Source of the DNA: CADEED01 sp963839685
GTDB taxonomy: Bacteria > Pseudomonadota > Gammaproteobacteria > Steroidobacterales > Steroidobacteraceae
Direction: 5' to 3'
DNA length: 64,000 bases
Assembly (NCBI GenBank): GCA_963839685.1
Contig: CAWIVS010000009.1
Span: forward strand, 62,001 to 126,000
The number at the start of each line of letters is the position of its first letter. Positions within the stretch are counted from its first letter, which is position 1. The position numbers and the translations under genes are program-made. The notes beneath the pieces are model-generated. The model made no database searches. It saw only the letters and a program-made list of their open reading frames with translations, and was not told the origin of the DNA. Shown here piece by piece: positions 17,878-26,769 of this stretch.

Positions 17878-18608
17878 TCCGGGTGCTCATCGTCGACGAC
17901 GAAGCGCCGGCCCGCGACAAGTTGCGCCGCTGGCTCGGCACCCACGCCGATCTCGACATCGCGGGTGAGGCCGCGGACGGTCTCGCCGCCGCCGCCGCCA
18001 TCGAGAGCCTGAAACCCGACGCCGTGTTCCTCGACATCCAGATGCCGGGGCTTTCCGGGCTCGAAGTGGCGGCGCAGCTCGAGAGTGACACGGCGCCGCT
18101 GCTGGTGTTCGTGACCGCCTACGATGAACACGCCATCCGCGCCTTCGATCTCAACGCCGTCGACTATCTGCTGAAACCCTACGACCGCGACCGGCTGGAG
18201 AAAACGCTGCTTCGCCTGCGCGAGCGCCGCGGCGGCAGTGCACCGCCCGCCGTGCACACCGCGCGCGCGCAGACGCGCTCCAGCGAGCGATTGCTGGTGC
18301 CGCGCGGCGAGCAGCTCGAGCTCATCGAAGCCGGCAACATCCACTGGCTCGAAGCCGACGACAACTACGTGCACGTGCACACCAGCGCCGCGCGCTACAT
18401 CGTGCGCCGCACGTTGACAGATCTTTTGGCGCAATTGGGCGAACAGCGCTTCGTACGCATTCACAAGTCCACGGCGGTGAATATTGCGGAGGTCGCCTCG
18501 TTATCACCGCTGTTCAAGGGCGACCACGAGGTGCGGTTGCGCAGTGGCGCAGTGCTGCGCCTCAGCCGCCGATTCAAGGACGCGCTGTTCGCCCGCATGC
18601 CCCGCTAG
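17874..18608 (+). CDS. LytTR-family response regulator
   Basis: 244-residue regulator with a receiver domain (acidic VDDE at residues 7-10, phospho-acceptor Asp in FLDIQMPG near 57, Lys in LLKPYD near 107) and a C-terminal LytTR DNA-binding domain (IHWLEADDNYVHVHTSAARY, FVRIHKSTAVNI). It overlaps the kinase stop by four bases. Targets may include its own operon, since an inverted repeat sits upstream of the kinase. Confidence 0.95.
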   Translation: MIRVLIVDDEAPARDKLRRWLGTHADLDIAGEAADGLAAAAAIESLKPDAVFLDIQMPGLSGLEVAAQLESDTAPLLVFVTAYDEHAIRAFDLNAVDYLLKPYDRDRLEKTLLRLRERRGGSAPPAVHTARAQTRSSERLLVPRGEQLELIEAGNIHWLEADDNYVHVHTSAARYIVRRTLTDLLAQLGEQRFVRIHKSTAVNIAEVASLSPLFKGDHEVRLRSGAVLRLSRRFKDALFARMPR

Positions 18609-18687
18609 GGTCCCGCTCACCCCAGCTTGGGAGCCACTGGCCACATAAGTGTCGAGAAATAGGCGAGTTGTGGCCAACCTCCCCGCC

Positions 18688-19875
18688 ATGAACACACAAA
18701 CCACGCGCTACGAATTCCTCGACTGGCTGCGAGTGCTCGCCATCTTCGTGCTGTTGTTCTTTCACACCGGCATGTTGTTCGTCGGCTGGGGCTGGCACAT
18801 CACCAATGCCGAGACCATCCCGGGGCTGCAGCTCCCGATGGACCTGGCGCACCGACTGCGCATGCCGCTGCTGTTCGTGATCGCCGGTGCCGGCATGTGG
18901 TTCGCATTGCAGCGGCGCAGCGGCAAGGCCTTCGCCGGCGAGCGCACGCTGCGATTGCTGGTGCCCGCGATCGTCGGCATGTTCCTGATCGTGCCGCCGC
19001 AGGTCTTTATTGAACGCCTCGCGGATGGCGACTGGCATGGCGGCTACCTGGATTTCTTCGCCCAGCGCGTCCTGCAGTTCCAGCCCTACCCGGCCGGTGA
19101 TTTCAGCTGGCACCACCTCTGGTTCATCATCTATCTATATGTGTACGTGCTCGTGCTGCTGCCGCTGATGTTGTGGTGGCGCAAGGCCCGTCCGACGCTG
19201 CGTCCGGGCGCGTGGCTGCTGGCACTGGCCCTGCCACTGGGCATCAACGAGGCGTTGCTCAAGCCGATTTTCCCCGAGTCGCACGACCTCATAAACGACT
19301 GGTACATCTTCATTCACTACCTGCTGCTCACGCTCTACGGTTTCGCGCTCGCCTCCAGCCCCGCGATCTGGGACTGGCTGGCACAGTTCCGTCGCAAAGC
19401 GTTGCTGATCGCACTCTCGATCACGCTCGGCGGACTCGGGCTCATCGAAATCGGCGTCATCGTGCGCGGCACCGCCGTCGAAGTCCTGATGGCCAACGCG
19501 TTCACCTGGACCTGGCTCATGGCGTTCTTGGGGTTCGGGCGTCAGTACCTGAGCTTCGGCAATCGCCTGCTCACCTGGGCGCGTGATGCGAGCTACCCGG
19601 TCTACATCCTTCATCAAACCGTTATTATCGTTATCGCGTACTTCGTGATTGCCCAGCCGTGGGCGCCATGGATCAAGTACTGGGTGGTACTCGGCGCCAC
19701 GCTGGCCGTCTGCGTACTGCTTTACGAATTGGTGCTGCGCCGCTTCGCGGTGTTGCGCCTGGTGTTCGGCATCAAGACGCACTCGCTGCCGCCAGCGAGT
19801 TCTCGCGGCCCGACCGCCGCCGCGGATAGGGCGCGAGTTGCGACAACTTCAGCCACTCCGGAAAACGCCGGGTAA
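18688..19875 (+). CDS. Acyltransferase 3 / OpgC-like membrane protein
   Basis: 395-residue inner-membrane acyltransferase. It begins RYEFLDWLRVLAIFVLLFFH, the typical first helix with a catalytic-type His, and continues with about ten hydrophobic segments. Family members O-acetylate or succinylate polysaccharides and glucans. The ATG at 18688 sits directly at the conserved N-terminus. The last ~25 residues are a polar, Ala/Thr-rich tail. Confidence 0.88.
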   Translation: MNTQTTRYEFLDWLRVLAIFVLLFFHTGMLFVGWGWHITNAETIPGLQLPMDLAHRLRMPLLFVIAGAGMWFALQRRSGKAFAGERTLRLLVPAIVGMFLIVPPQVFIERLADGDWHGGYLDFFAQRVLQFQPYPAGDFSWHHLWFIIYLYVYVLVLLPLMLWWRKARPTLRPGAWLLALALPLGINEALLKPIFPESHDLINDWYIFIHYLLLTLYGFALASSPAIWDWLAQFRRKALLIALSITLGGLGLIEIGVIVRGTAVEVLMANAFTWTWLMAFLGFGRQYLSFGNRLLTWARDASYPVYILHQTVIIVIAYFVIAQPWAPWIKYWVVLGATLAVCVLLYELVLRRFAVLRLVFGIKTHSLPPASSRGPTAAADRARVATTSATPENAG

Positions 19876-19938
19876 GCGCCGGTGGGCCGATCAATTTGAT
19901 GCTCGCGCTCGAGAATCCGCACACCCTCGCGGCACGCA

Positions 19939-20698
19939 TCATGCAATTTTTCGCAGCTCATCCGTCCGCCGGGCGCTGAGCGATGCCGCCAGCTCGCGCA
20001 GTAGTTTGCCGCCATCGCCGCGCCACGCGCTGCCGTGCATGCACGCCAGGGTAGTCGGCTGCTCGCGCGCCAGTCGCTCGAGCGTCTGTGCCGTTTGCGG
20101 CGCGTGCGCGTAGTAATCCATCGCTGAGCGAAATGCCTCGCTGGGGCCGAGGATATCGGACTCTGTCAGCGCCTCGGCGCCACTGCCGCCCTGCGTGAAC
20201 AGATCGCCACTGAATAACGTGCGCGTGGTCAGGTCCATCATGAGCCCGCTCTCCCAGCCATGCGGCACATGCGGTGTATCGAACCAGCGCATCCGGTGCC
20301 GGCCGAGTAGCAGTTCGGCTCCATCGGCGAGCGCGTGCGGCGCGCGGTCCGCCTGGTCAGCGATCGACACCATGGCGGCCACCTGGCTGCAGACGGGAAC
20401 GGCATGGGGCGCAAGCCGCGAGAAACTGGTTGAGCGCGCCAGACTCGTCGGCCTCGAAGTGCGAGAACCCGACGTAACGCAGCTTTTCGAGCGGCATCAC
20501 CGCGCGGATGGCCTCGCTCACCAGCGGAAACAGCTGGCGCAGGCCGGTATGGAACAGCAGTGGCGCATCGTCCACGACCAGGTACTGGTTGAAATTGAAC
20601 GCCCCGGCGTCTCCGGGCAGTGCGACCGGCGTATTGATGCGATAGATGCCGTCGGCGACCTCGTTGATATTGGTGCCGGATTGCGTGTTCGTGATCAT
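19939..20698 (-). CDS. MBL-fold protein, flavodiiron (ODP)-like, frameshifted
   Basis: Metallo-beta-lactamase-fold protein. The metal motif SHFEADESG follows the HxExD pattern of oxygen-binding di-iron (flavodiiron) proteins rather than HxHxDH. Later ligands include HVPHGWESG, FSGDLFTQGG and MHGSAWRGD. The frame changes near 20413, where QFLAA is followed one base out by APHAVPVCSQVAAMVSIADQ; removing one base restores ~252 residues. It diverges from an ECF sigma gene across a perfect palindrome. An O2/NO-reducing or sensing role is suggested by the motif but not shown. Confidence 0.83.
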
Positions 20699-20720
20699 GG
20701 GGTCTCCTTGTTGGCCTCTT

Positions 20721-20751
20721 ATGTGTAACGACCGGGCGGGTCGTTACACAT
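20721..20751. promoter_or_regulatory. Perfect 13-bp inverted repeat, probable operator
   Basis: Arms ATGTGTAACGACC (20721-20733) and GGTCGTTACACAT (20739-20751) around GGGCG. It lies between the MBL gene (start 20698, minus) and the ECF sigma gene (start 20759, plus), ending seven bases before the sigma ATG. It could be a regulator operator or two opposed sigma-dependent -35 elements. Confidence 0.65.
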
Positions 20752-20758
20752 CCTCCAT

Positions 20759-21376
20759 ATGAGGCAGGCACTTTCGGTCGTCTCCGACAGAACTTATGCT
20801 GCGCTGGTGCAGCCTGCGGCCGAACCCGTTGACGATACTGAGCTCGCGCGTCGGATCATCGGGGCCGCATCGACGCGCGATGCCGAAGCCGAGGCGCTGC
20901 TCTGCCGGCGCTTCGCGCCACGCATCCGGCTGTTCGGCTTGAAGCGCCTGCGCAGCGACGCCGCGGCCGCGGACCTGGTCCAGGACGTACTGATGATGGT
21001 GCTGCAGAAGCTGCGCGCGGGCGCGGTGCGCGAACCCGAGCGCATCGCCTCGTTCATGCTCGGCACTGCGCGGCAACTGGTGATCGACACGCGCCGCAAT
21101 TCCGGCCGCCGCGAGCGGTTGCTCGACACCTTCGCGCTCGATCTGGAGCCGGATGATGCGCCGGCCGCGGAGGCGCTCGACACCGATCGCCTGCAACATT
21201 GTTTGCAGGCTTTGCCCGAGCGTGAACGCTCGGTGGTGGTCATGACCTTCTATGACGAGTGCCCGGCCGAGATGCTCGGCGCGCAACTGGGACTGAACGC
21301 CGGCAACGTGCGGGTGATTCGTCATCGCGGTCTCAAACATCTGCGGGACTGCCTGCAATCCAGGGAGACCTCATGA
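20759..21376 (+). CDS. ECF-type RNA polymerase sigma factor
   Basis: 205-residue sigma-70 family protein with region 2 (ALLCRRFAPRIRLFGLKRL, DLVQDVLMMVLQKLR) and region 4 (LQALPERERSVVVMTFYDEC, MLGAQLGLNAGNVRVIRHRG). It is followed in ATGA overlap by a zinc-finger anti-sigma gene, giving a standard sigma/anti-sigma pair. The ATG lies only seven bases after a palindrome, so the transcript may be nearly leaderless. Environmental signal unknown. Confidence 0.92.
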   Translation: MRQALSVVSDRTYAALVQPAAEPVDDTELARRIIGAASTRDAEAEALLCRRFAPRIRLFGLKRLRSDAAAADLVQDVLMMVLQKLRAGAVREPERIASFMLGTARQLVIDTRRNSGRRERLLDTFALDLEPDDAPAAEALDTDRLQHCLQALPERERSVVVMTFYDECPAEMLGAQLGLNAGNVRVIRHRGLKHLRDCLQSRETS

Positions 21377-21936
21377 AGCCTGTGCACGATGTGGAGCAGG
21401 ATTCCACGCTGCTGAAGTACTGGCTCGACGAGCTGGGCGACCAGGAAGCCGCCGACTTCGAAGAGCACCTGTTCGGCTGCGACTCCTGCACCGCGCGCTT
21501 GCGGGAGTTGCTGGAGCTGCGCGACTCGGTGCGCCGGGCGCTGCACGAAAGCCGCTTCGGCACTGCCGTCACGGCCGGGTTCATTCAACGCTTGAAGGAT
21601 TCCGGATTGCGTATCCGCGAGTACCAGCTCGACGCCGGCGGCAGCGTGTTATGCACGATTGCCCCCGATGACGACTTCGTCATTTCGCGTCTGCGCGCGC
21701 CGCTCGCCGGTGTGCGCCAGCTCGACCTCGTGTGCGAGGACGGCGGCATGCAGCATCGCTCGGTCCACGTACCCTTCGATGCGGCCGCCAATGAAGTGGC
21801 GTTCATCCCGTCAGTCACGATGCTCCGATCGCTGGGCGTGGCGACCCAACGCGCCCGGCTGCTCGCCGTGACCCTGGACTCCGAGCGCCTCATCGCCGAG
21901 TACACCTTCAATCACAGACCCTGGGGGCAGATCTGA
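21373..21936 (+). CDS. Zinc-finger anti-sigma factor (cytosolic, no membrane helix)
   Basis: 187-residue protein translationally coupled to the sigma gene. The N-terminal HxxxCxxC-type motif (EEHLFGCDSCTARL, residues ~29-42) is the anti-sigma zinc-binding fold. The C-terminal half is a soluble beta-rich domain with no membrane helix, unlike typical zf-HC2 membrane anti-sigmas. A cytosolic sensor is therefore likely. Confidence 0.85.
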   Translation: MKPVHDVEQDSTLLKYWLDELGDQEAADFEEHLFGCDSCTARLRELLELRDSVRRALHESRFGTAVTAGFIQRLKDSGLRIREYQLDAGGSVLCTIAPDDDFVISRLRAPLAGVRQLDLVCEDGGMQHRSVHVPFDAAANEVAFIPSVTMLRSLGVATQRARLLAVTLDSERLIAEYTFNHRPWGQI

Positions 21937-22019
21937 TCTGTCTTTGACCGGCGACAGTCGGGAACCGAAGTCGCACTTCGTTCGTGTCACTTCTTCAGGA
22001 CACTAATTCTGGAGAAGTC

Positions 22020-22949
22020 ATGAAAAAGCAGTTCCCCTCCGTCGCCGTGGGCTCGGTCCTGGGAGCGATTCTTTGCATCTTGGTGCTAGGAATGCTCGCC
22101 GCCTGCGGCGACGGAGGCTCTGGCTCGTCGGATAGTCCGCCGCAGTTCGGACGCCTGACGCTGCGCATCACCGATTCACCGGTCACCTCCGCCAAGCGCG
22201 TGGTGGTCGAATTCACCGGCCTCGAAATCAAGCCAAAGGGTACCTCTGGCCCCGAGGTGTTCGACTTCGCGCCCCGGCAGATCGACCTGCTGGCGCTCGA
22301 CGGCGGCGGCAGCGAGATCCTGCTGTCGGACGAACTGCTGCCGGCCGGTGAATACGAGTCGATCCGCCTCAAGGTGAATGCCGGGCGCGATGGGTCGGAT
22401 TCGTTCATCGAACTGGACGATGGCTCGGTCCACCCGCTGTTCATCCCCAGCGGCAACCAGACCGGACTCAAGCTCATTCGTGGCTTCGTCATCGGCGCGG
22501 GCAGCACCCACAACTTCACCATCGATTTCGACCTGCGAAAGTCGGTGGTCTACCCGCCGGGACTCGGCGAGCCGTACTTGCTCAAGCCGGTGCTGCGCAT
22601 GGTCAACAACCTGGAAGTCGGCACGCTCGAGGGCACGGTCGACCCGGCGCTGGTCGTGGATGACTGTATGCCGGCGGTCTATCTATTTACCGGCGCCGAC
22701 GTGGTGCCGGACGACGTTGGCAGCGCAACGCCGCCGCTCGCGACCACCGCGGTGAATCTCGATGACATGACGGGTGCCTGGCGTTTCAAGGTTGCATTCG
22801 TGCCCGCCGGGCCGTACACGCTGGGCTTCACCTGCGCGGCGGACGATGATGGCGCGGAAACCGACGACGACATCACCTTCGCGGCGCCGATCAACGCCAC
22901 CGTGACCGCCGGACAGACGACGACGGTGGAATTCCTGCCGCCACCATGA
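22020..22949 (+). CDS. DUF4382 lipoprotein
   Basis: 309-residue predicted lipoprotein. The signal peptide ends in the lipobox LAAC (residues ~24-28), followed by a Gly/Ser linker and the DUF4382 domain (GRLTLRITDSPVTSAKRVVV, LALDGGGSEILL, AGEYESIRLKVNAG). The C-terminal third is a second beta-sandwich-like region. GGAGAA is just upstream of the ATG. It lies between the two sigma factor operons. DUF4382 function is not established. Confidence 0.9.
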   Translation: MKKQFPSVAVGSVLGAILCILVLGMLAACGDGGSGSSDSPPQFGRLTLRITDSPVTSAKRVVVEFTGLEIKPKGTSGPEVFDFAPRQIDLLALDGGGSEILLSDELLPAGEYESIRLKVNAGRDGSDSFIELDDGSVHPLFIPSGNQTGLKLIRGFVIGAGSTHNFTIDFDLRKSVVYPPGLGEPYLLKPVLRMVNNLEVGTLEGTVDPALVVDDCMPAVYLFTGADVVPDDVGSATPPLATTAVNLDDMTGAWRFKVAFVPAGPYTLGFTCAADDDGAETDDDITFAAPINATVTAGQTTTVEFLPPP

Positions 22950-23016
22950 ACTTTCTCGAGGCGCGGCGCGGTTTTTGCGGCCCGTCGCGCCGGGGTGGGT
23001 TATCGTTGTCCTGAAA

Positions 23017-23595
23017 ATGCCCGATCCCCTGGCCGCGGAATTCGAACACCTGATGCGCGGGCATGTGCCCTCGCTGTATCGCTACGCCTACCGCTGGACC
23101 CGCGACGTGGACCAGGCCGAGGACCTCGTGCAGGACACCTTGACCCGCCTGTACCAGGAGATGCCAAAGCTGCGGGAGATCGAACTGATACGACCCTGGG
23201 CGGCGCGCGTGATGTACCGCATCTTCGTCGACACTCTGCGGCGCGCGCGTCGATCACCGGTGTCGTACGTGGGGCGCAGTGGCTCGACCGGCGCGCTGCT
23301 GGACGACGAGGAGGAGGAAATCGACGCCGCTGATGCGACCTGGGATCCAGTGGTGCTCACCGAGCAGATGCTGCAGCGGGAGCAAATCGCCGCGGCGTGG
23401 GTGCGACTGCACCAGCAACATCGCGTGGTGTTGTCGTTGCACGAAATCGAGGGGTACAGTCTGGACGAGGTGGCCACCATCATCGCGGCACCGTTGGGGA
23501 CGGCCAAATCCCGGCTGCACCGCGCGCGCAAGCACCTGCGTGCACTGTTAAGTGAGGGAACGAATTCCCATCCTCCGACGTGTAATCCTACATGA
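23017..23595 (+). CDS. ECF-type RNA polymerase sigma factor
   Basis: 192-residue sigma factor: region 2 with YRYAYRWTRDVDQAEDLVQD and LIRPWAARVMYRIFVDTLRR, an acidic linker (LLDDEEEEIDAADATWD), and region 4 with LHEIEGYSLDEVATIIAAPL and TAKSRLHRARKHLR. It overlaps the next gene (23592) by four bases. That gene encodes a single-helix membrane protein in the usual anti-sigma position. It heads the operon that contains the second Pro-rich/TPR-barrel module. Confidence 0.93.
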   Translation: MPDPLAAEFEHLMRGHVPSLYRYAYRWTRDVDQAEDLVQDTLTRLYQEMPKLREIELIRPWAARVMYRIFVDTLRRARRSPVSYVGRSGSTGALLDDEEEEIDAADATWDPVVLTEQMLQREQIAAAWVRLHQQHRVVLSLHEIEGYSLDEVATIIAAPLGTAKSRLHRARKHLRALLSEGTNSHPPTCNPT

Positions 23596-24176
23596 GCGAC
23601 GATTTCGAAAAGCTGCGCGAGGGTCTGCGTGCGATGCCCGTGCCGGATGCACGGCCTGGCTTCGTCGATCGCGTGCTGACGAATGCCACCTCGGCACACC
23701 GCCCACCACGGCCGAGCCGCATCCGCGCGGCCCTCGCGCGCCCGCTCACCTGGTGGGCAGCGGGCGCCGGCGCGGTGGCGGCGTCGATCGCGTGGCTGGT
23801 GCTCATGTCGGTGCGGACTGTCGTGCCCGCCGAGCCGAGCCTGACGCTGGCGCTGCACGAGAGCCGCGACGTCTCGCTGGTCATCGATTCGGAGCGCGAC
23901 CTGGAAGGGGCGACCATCCGGCTGTACGTCACCGGCAGCGTGGCGCTGGCCGGCTATGAAGATCAGCACGAAATCCAGTGGCTGGCGTCACTCACCCAGG
24001 GCGCGAACCTGCTGTCGCTGCCGGTCGTCGCGCGCACTCCCGGCGAGGGACGCGTCGTGGCCGAGATCGAACACGACGGGCGCACGCGGCGAGTCAGTGT
24101 CGCGATGCACGTGTCGGCTCCTGCCAGCATTTCGTTTGCACCCGCACGCGCAACCACGCAGGATGACATCGCATGA
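23592..24176 (+). CDS. Single-pass membrane protein, probable anti-sigma factor
   Basis: 194 residues: a cytosolic N-terminus of ~50 residues (SDDFEKLREGLRAMPVPDAR), one membrane helix (WWAAGAGAVAASIAWLVLMS, ~54-73), and a periplasmic domain of ~110 residues with beta-strand character. It overlaps the sigma gene by four bases and the Pro-rich gene by four bases. It has no recognisable zinc finger. The anti-sigma role is inferred from topology and position. Confidence 0.7.
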   Translation: MSDDFEKLREGLRAMPVPDARPGFVDRVLTNATSAHRPPRPSRIRAALARPLTWWAAGAGAVAASIAWLVLMSVRTVVPAEPSLTLALHESRDVSLVIDSERDLEGATIRLYVTGSVALAGYEDQHEIQWLASLTQGANLLSLPVVARTPGEGRVVAEIEHDGRTRRVSVAMHVSAPASISFAPARATTQDDIA

Positions 24177-24649
24177 ACAGTAAAGGCATCATGTGGCGTG
24201 CGCGGCGCCGAATACTGGTTTTCGTCTCCACGATGTTCGTCGTCTCGGTGGGGTTCGCGCAGACGCCGCCCGCGAGCAGCGACGAAGATCTCGACGTCAC
24301 CATGCGGATCATCGTCGATCCGGATGCGAAGGTGCCTGACGAGATCGTGCGCCGGATCGCCCTGCCCAAACCGCAACCGGCGACCGCTACACCGCCCCAG
24401 TCGGACGAGAAGTCAGACGACAAGTCCAACAAGCAGGCTGACAAACCAAACCAGCAGAACAAACCTGCTGACCCAGGCAATCAACGCGGTTCGGGGGCTC
24501 AGGGACAGGGTCGCGACTTTGGTCAGCAGACGGCCGAACAGGCCAGGGAGCACGCTGAAGAGGCCCGGCGTAACAAAGACAAGGACAAGCCTCCCAAACC
24601 TCCAAAGCCTCCAAAGCCTCCAGGCCCACCGCCACGCGACCCAGGCTAA
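24173..24649 (+). CDS. Secreted Pro/Gln/Lys-rich protein (module copy 2)
   Basis: 158-residue paralogue of the protein at 2671. A signal peptide (RILVFVSTMFVVSVGFAQ) is followed by the shared block EDLDVTMRIIVDPDAKVPDE and IVRRIALPKPQ, then a charged low-complexity tail (KSNKQADKPNQQNKPADPG) ending in PKPPKPPKPPGPP. There is no His-rich array, unlike copy 1. The ATG at 24173 overlaps the upstream stop; an in-frame ATG at 24191 (MWRARRR) is an alternative and gives a cleaner signal peptide. Function unknown. Confidence 0.78.
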   Translation: MNSKGIMWRARRRILVFVSTMFVVSVGFAQTPPASSDEDLDVTMRIIVDPDAKVPDEIVRRIALPKPQPATATPPQSDEKSDDKSNKQADKPNQQNKPADPGNQRGSGAQGQGRDFGQQTAEQAREHAEEARRNKDKDKPPKPPKPPKPPGPPPRDPG

Positions 24650-24660
24650 GTCGCCGCACT

Positions 24661-25910
24661 ATGCGGCGTTTGCGTTTTTGATCGGGCTCACGCTGCTGAG
24701 CGGCGCGCGTACGCATGCCGCCACGGCGGATGCGCAGGCGCGATTCACCGAGGCACGGGCGGCGTTCGATTCGGAAAACTTTCCCCAGGCGCTGGTGTTG
24801 TTCGAGCAGGCGTTGGCGCTCGGCATGAACGGCCCGGCGGTTCATTACAACATCGGCGTCGCGGCGTATCGCAGTGGTGATCTGGCGCGCGCCGAACGCG
24901 CCTTCCAGGAAGTGGCGCGCACGCCGGCCATGGCCGCACTGGCGCACTACAACCTCGGACTGGTCGCCATTAAACGCGGTGAGTCGCGCGCGGCCCGCGA
25001 CGAGTTCGTGCGCGCGGCACGCGATGCCGGCGATGAGCGACTCGCCGCGCTCGCGACGCGGCGCCTCGACGAATTGCCGCCAGAGCCACCACCGCTCGCC
25101 TGGTCACTGTATGCCCGCGGCGGCGCCGGTTACGACGACAACGTGGCGCTGCGCTCCGAGTCCATCGAAAGCTCCGGCACTGGCGAAGACGATGTGTTCG
25201 CGGAATTGCTGGCCTCGGCCAGCGTTTCTTTTGGACAGGACTGGCAGGTGGACGCGGCGGTGGCGGCGCTGGATTACACCGAGCTCGATGAATTCGACCA
25301 GGGCGTCCTGTCACTCGGTGTGCGGCGTGGATTCTCATGGGATGCGTGGGATCTCGAGGCCGGCGGCTACGGCACGCAACAGACGCTCGCGCACGACGTG
25401 TTTGAACGATCCGCGGGCGTCGGCCTGCGCGCGACAAACACGCTGCGTAGCGGAGGCCTTCTGCAGGCGCAGATTCGCGCCACCGCGGTCGATGGCGAAG
25501 GTGATTTCTCGGGCCTGTCCGGCTCGCGCGCCGAGCTCGGTGTGAACTACGACTGGAGCTGGCAGGCGTGGAATTTTGATGCTTACACTCGCGCCGAGCT
25601 CAACGACAGCGAAGACGACGTGTTCGCCTCGCGCTGGGCGGAACTCGGCGGACTGGCGCAGTGGGCGATGTCACCGCGCTGGACCTTCTCGGCCGGCGGC
25701 AGCGTGCGTCGCACGCGACACCCGGCCCAGGAAGTGTCGCCGGAACCCTGGAAAGACCGTCGTTCCACGCTCCGGCTCGGTGTGGTGTGGAAGCCGTGGC
25801 AGCAGGCCCAGGTGTCCGTGCGATACGAACATGAACAGAATTCGTCTCCCGTCGAATCCTTCGACTACAAACGAAACTGGGTCGCCGCGTCGATCGAATA
25901 CTGGCGCTGA
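24661..25910 (+). CDS. TPR plus C-terminal beta-barrel protein (module copy 2), probable frame break
   Basis: Predicted outer-membrane protein, paralogue of 3361-4613. An ATG at 24661 begins MRRLRF but stops within a few codons. Adding one T to the T5 run 24675-24679 joins it to LIGLTLLSGARTHAA and makes a proper signal peptide; otherwise translation would need the TTG at 24678. Downstream are TPR-like repeats (LFEQALALGMNGPAVHYNIG, AHYNLGLVAIKRG), then a long beta-strand region ending FDYKRNWVAASIEYWR. The gene is 11 bases after the Pro-rich gene and is the last clear member of the sigma-headed operon. Confidence 0.78.
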
Positions 25911-25970
25911 ATCATGGACCGGGCACACCCTTATGGCGCCGCGCCGCGGACGCGGGCATCATGCATCGAA

Positions 25971-26579
25971 ATGTACATCCGTCATCGGCTTCGACCCGGG
26001 TGCGTGTTTTTCCTGGCACTCGCGTCAATCCTCGCTGTTCCAGCAACCGCGGCCGAAAACCCTCTTCCTCATGCTTTCACCTTTTATGCCGGACGGATCT
26101 CGTCGGAAGAAACCTGGCACGACGTCCTGGTCCATCCGTTCAGCAAGCAGTACACCGACACCTATATCGTGGCCGGCTCGTATTCGCGCGCGTTCGCCGA
26201 ATATCGCGACGGGGGACTGCGCCGGGAGGCTGAGATCAACGTCGCGTACAACCACGGCGGACAGGATCACTGGGAACTCAACGTCGTGCCGATCACGCTG
26301 CGCTGGATGCGTTTTCCCTGGAGCGAGCACGTGCACACCACCGCGGCCTTCGGCCTCGGATTGTCCTATGCCTTCGGCCGACCGGACGTGGAGTACGAGC
26401 TCGAAAACGACTCGCAGCGACTCCTTCTCTACTGGTTGCTGGAGCTCACCGCGGGTCCACGCGAAGGGCCGTGGTCGGCCGTGATTCGCCTGCACCACCG
26501 CTCGCCTGGCTGGGGCGCCATGGGCATAGCCGATGGCGGCATGAACGCACCGAGCATCGGGTTCCGCTACGAGTTCTAA
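25971..26579 (+). CDS. Outer-membrane beta-barrel protein, acyloxyacyl hydrolase/PagL-like
   Basis: 202-residue protein with a signal peptide (CVFFLALASILAVPATAAEN) and alternating beta-strand sequence ending in a terminal Phe. The last part, RLHHRSPGWGAMGIADGGMN, resembles the His-Ser region before the C-terminal strand in PagL/acyloxyacyl-hydrolase-type lipid A deacylases. The enzymatic call is tentative. It is 60 bases after the TPR-barrel gene on the same strand. The 190 bases that follow (26580-26769) show nothing clear. Confidence 0.6.
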   Translation: MYIRHRLRPGCVFFLALASILAVPATAAENPLPHAFTFYAGRISSEETWHDVLVHPFSKQYTDTYIVAGSYSRAFAEYRDGGLRREAEINVAYNHGGQDHWELNVVPITLRWMRFPWSEHVHTTAAFGLGLSYAFGRPDVEYELENDSQRLLLYWLLELTAGPREGPWSAVIRLHHRSPGWGAMGIADGGMNAPSIGFRYEF

Positions 26580-26769
26580 CGTCCCGCGCGCAAAGGGAAT
26601 TCCTGCGTGACTTGCGGGAACCGGGGTTTGCGTTCACCCTGACGCCGGTCTGACTACCCGGACTGGAGCCCGACAACCGCTGGGTCCACGGCCCTTGCCC
26701 TGTCTGCTCGGGTCATGCCGCGGTCTGGACCGCTCCCAACTACCCGCGGCACCCACCCCGTGAAGTTCA

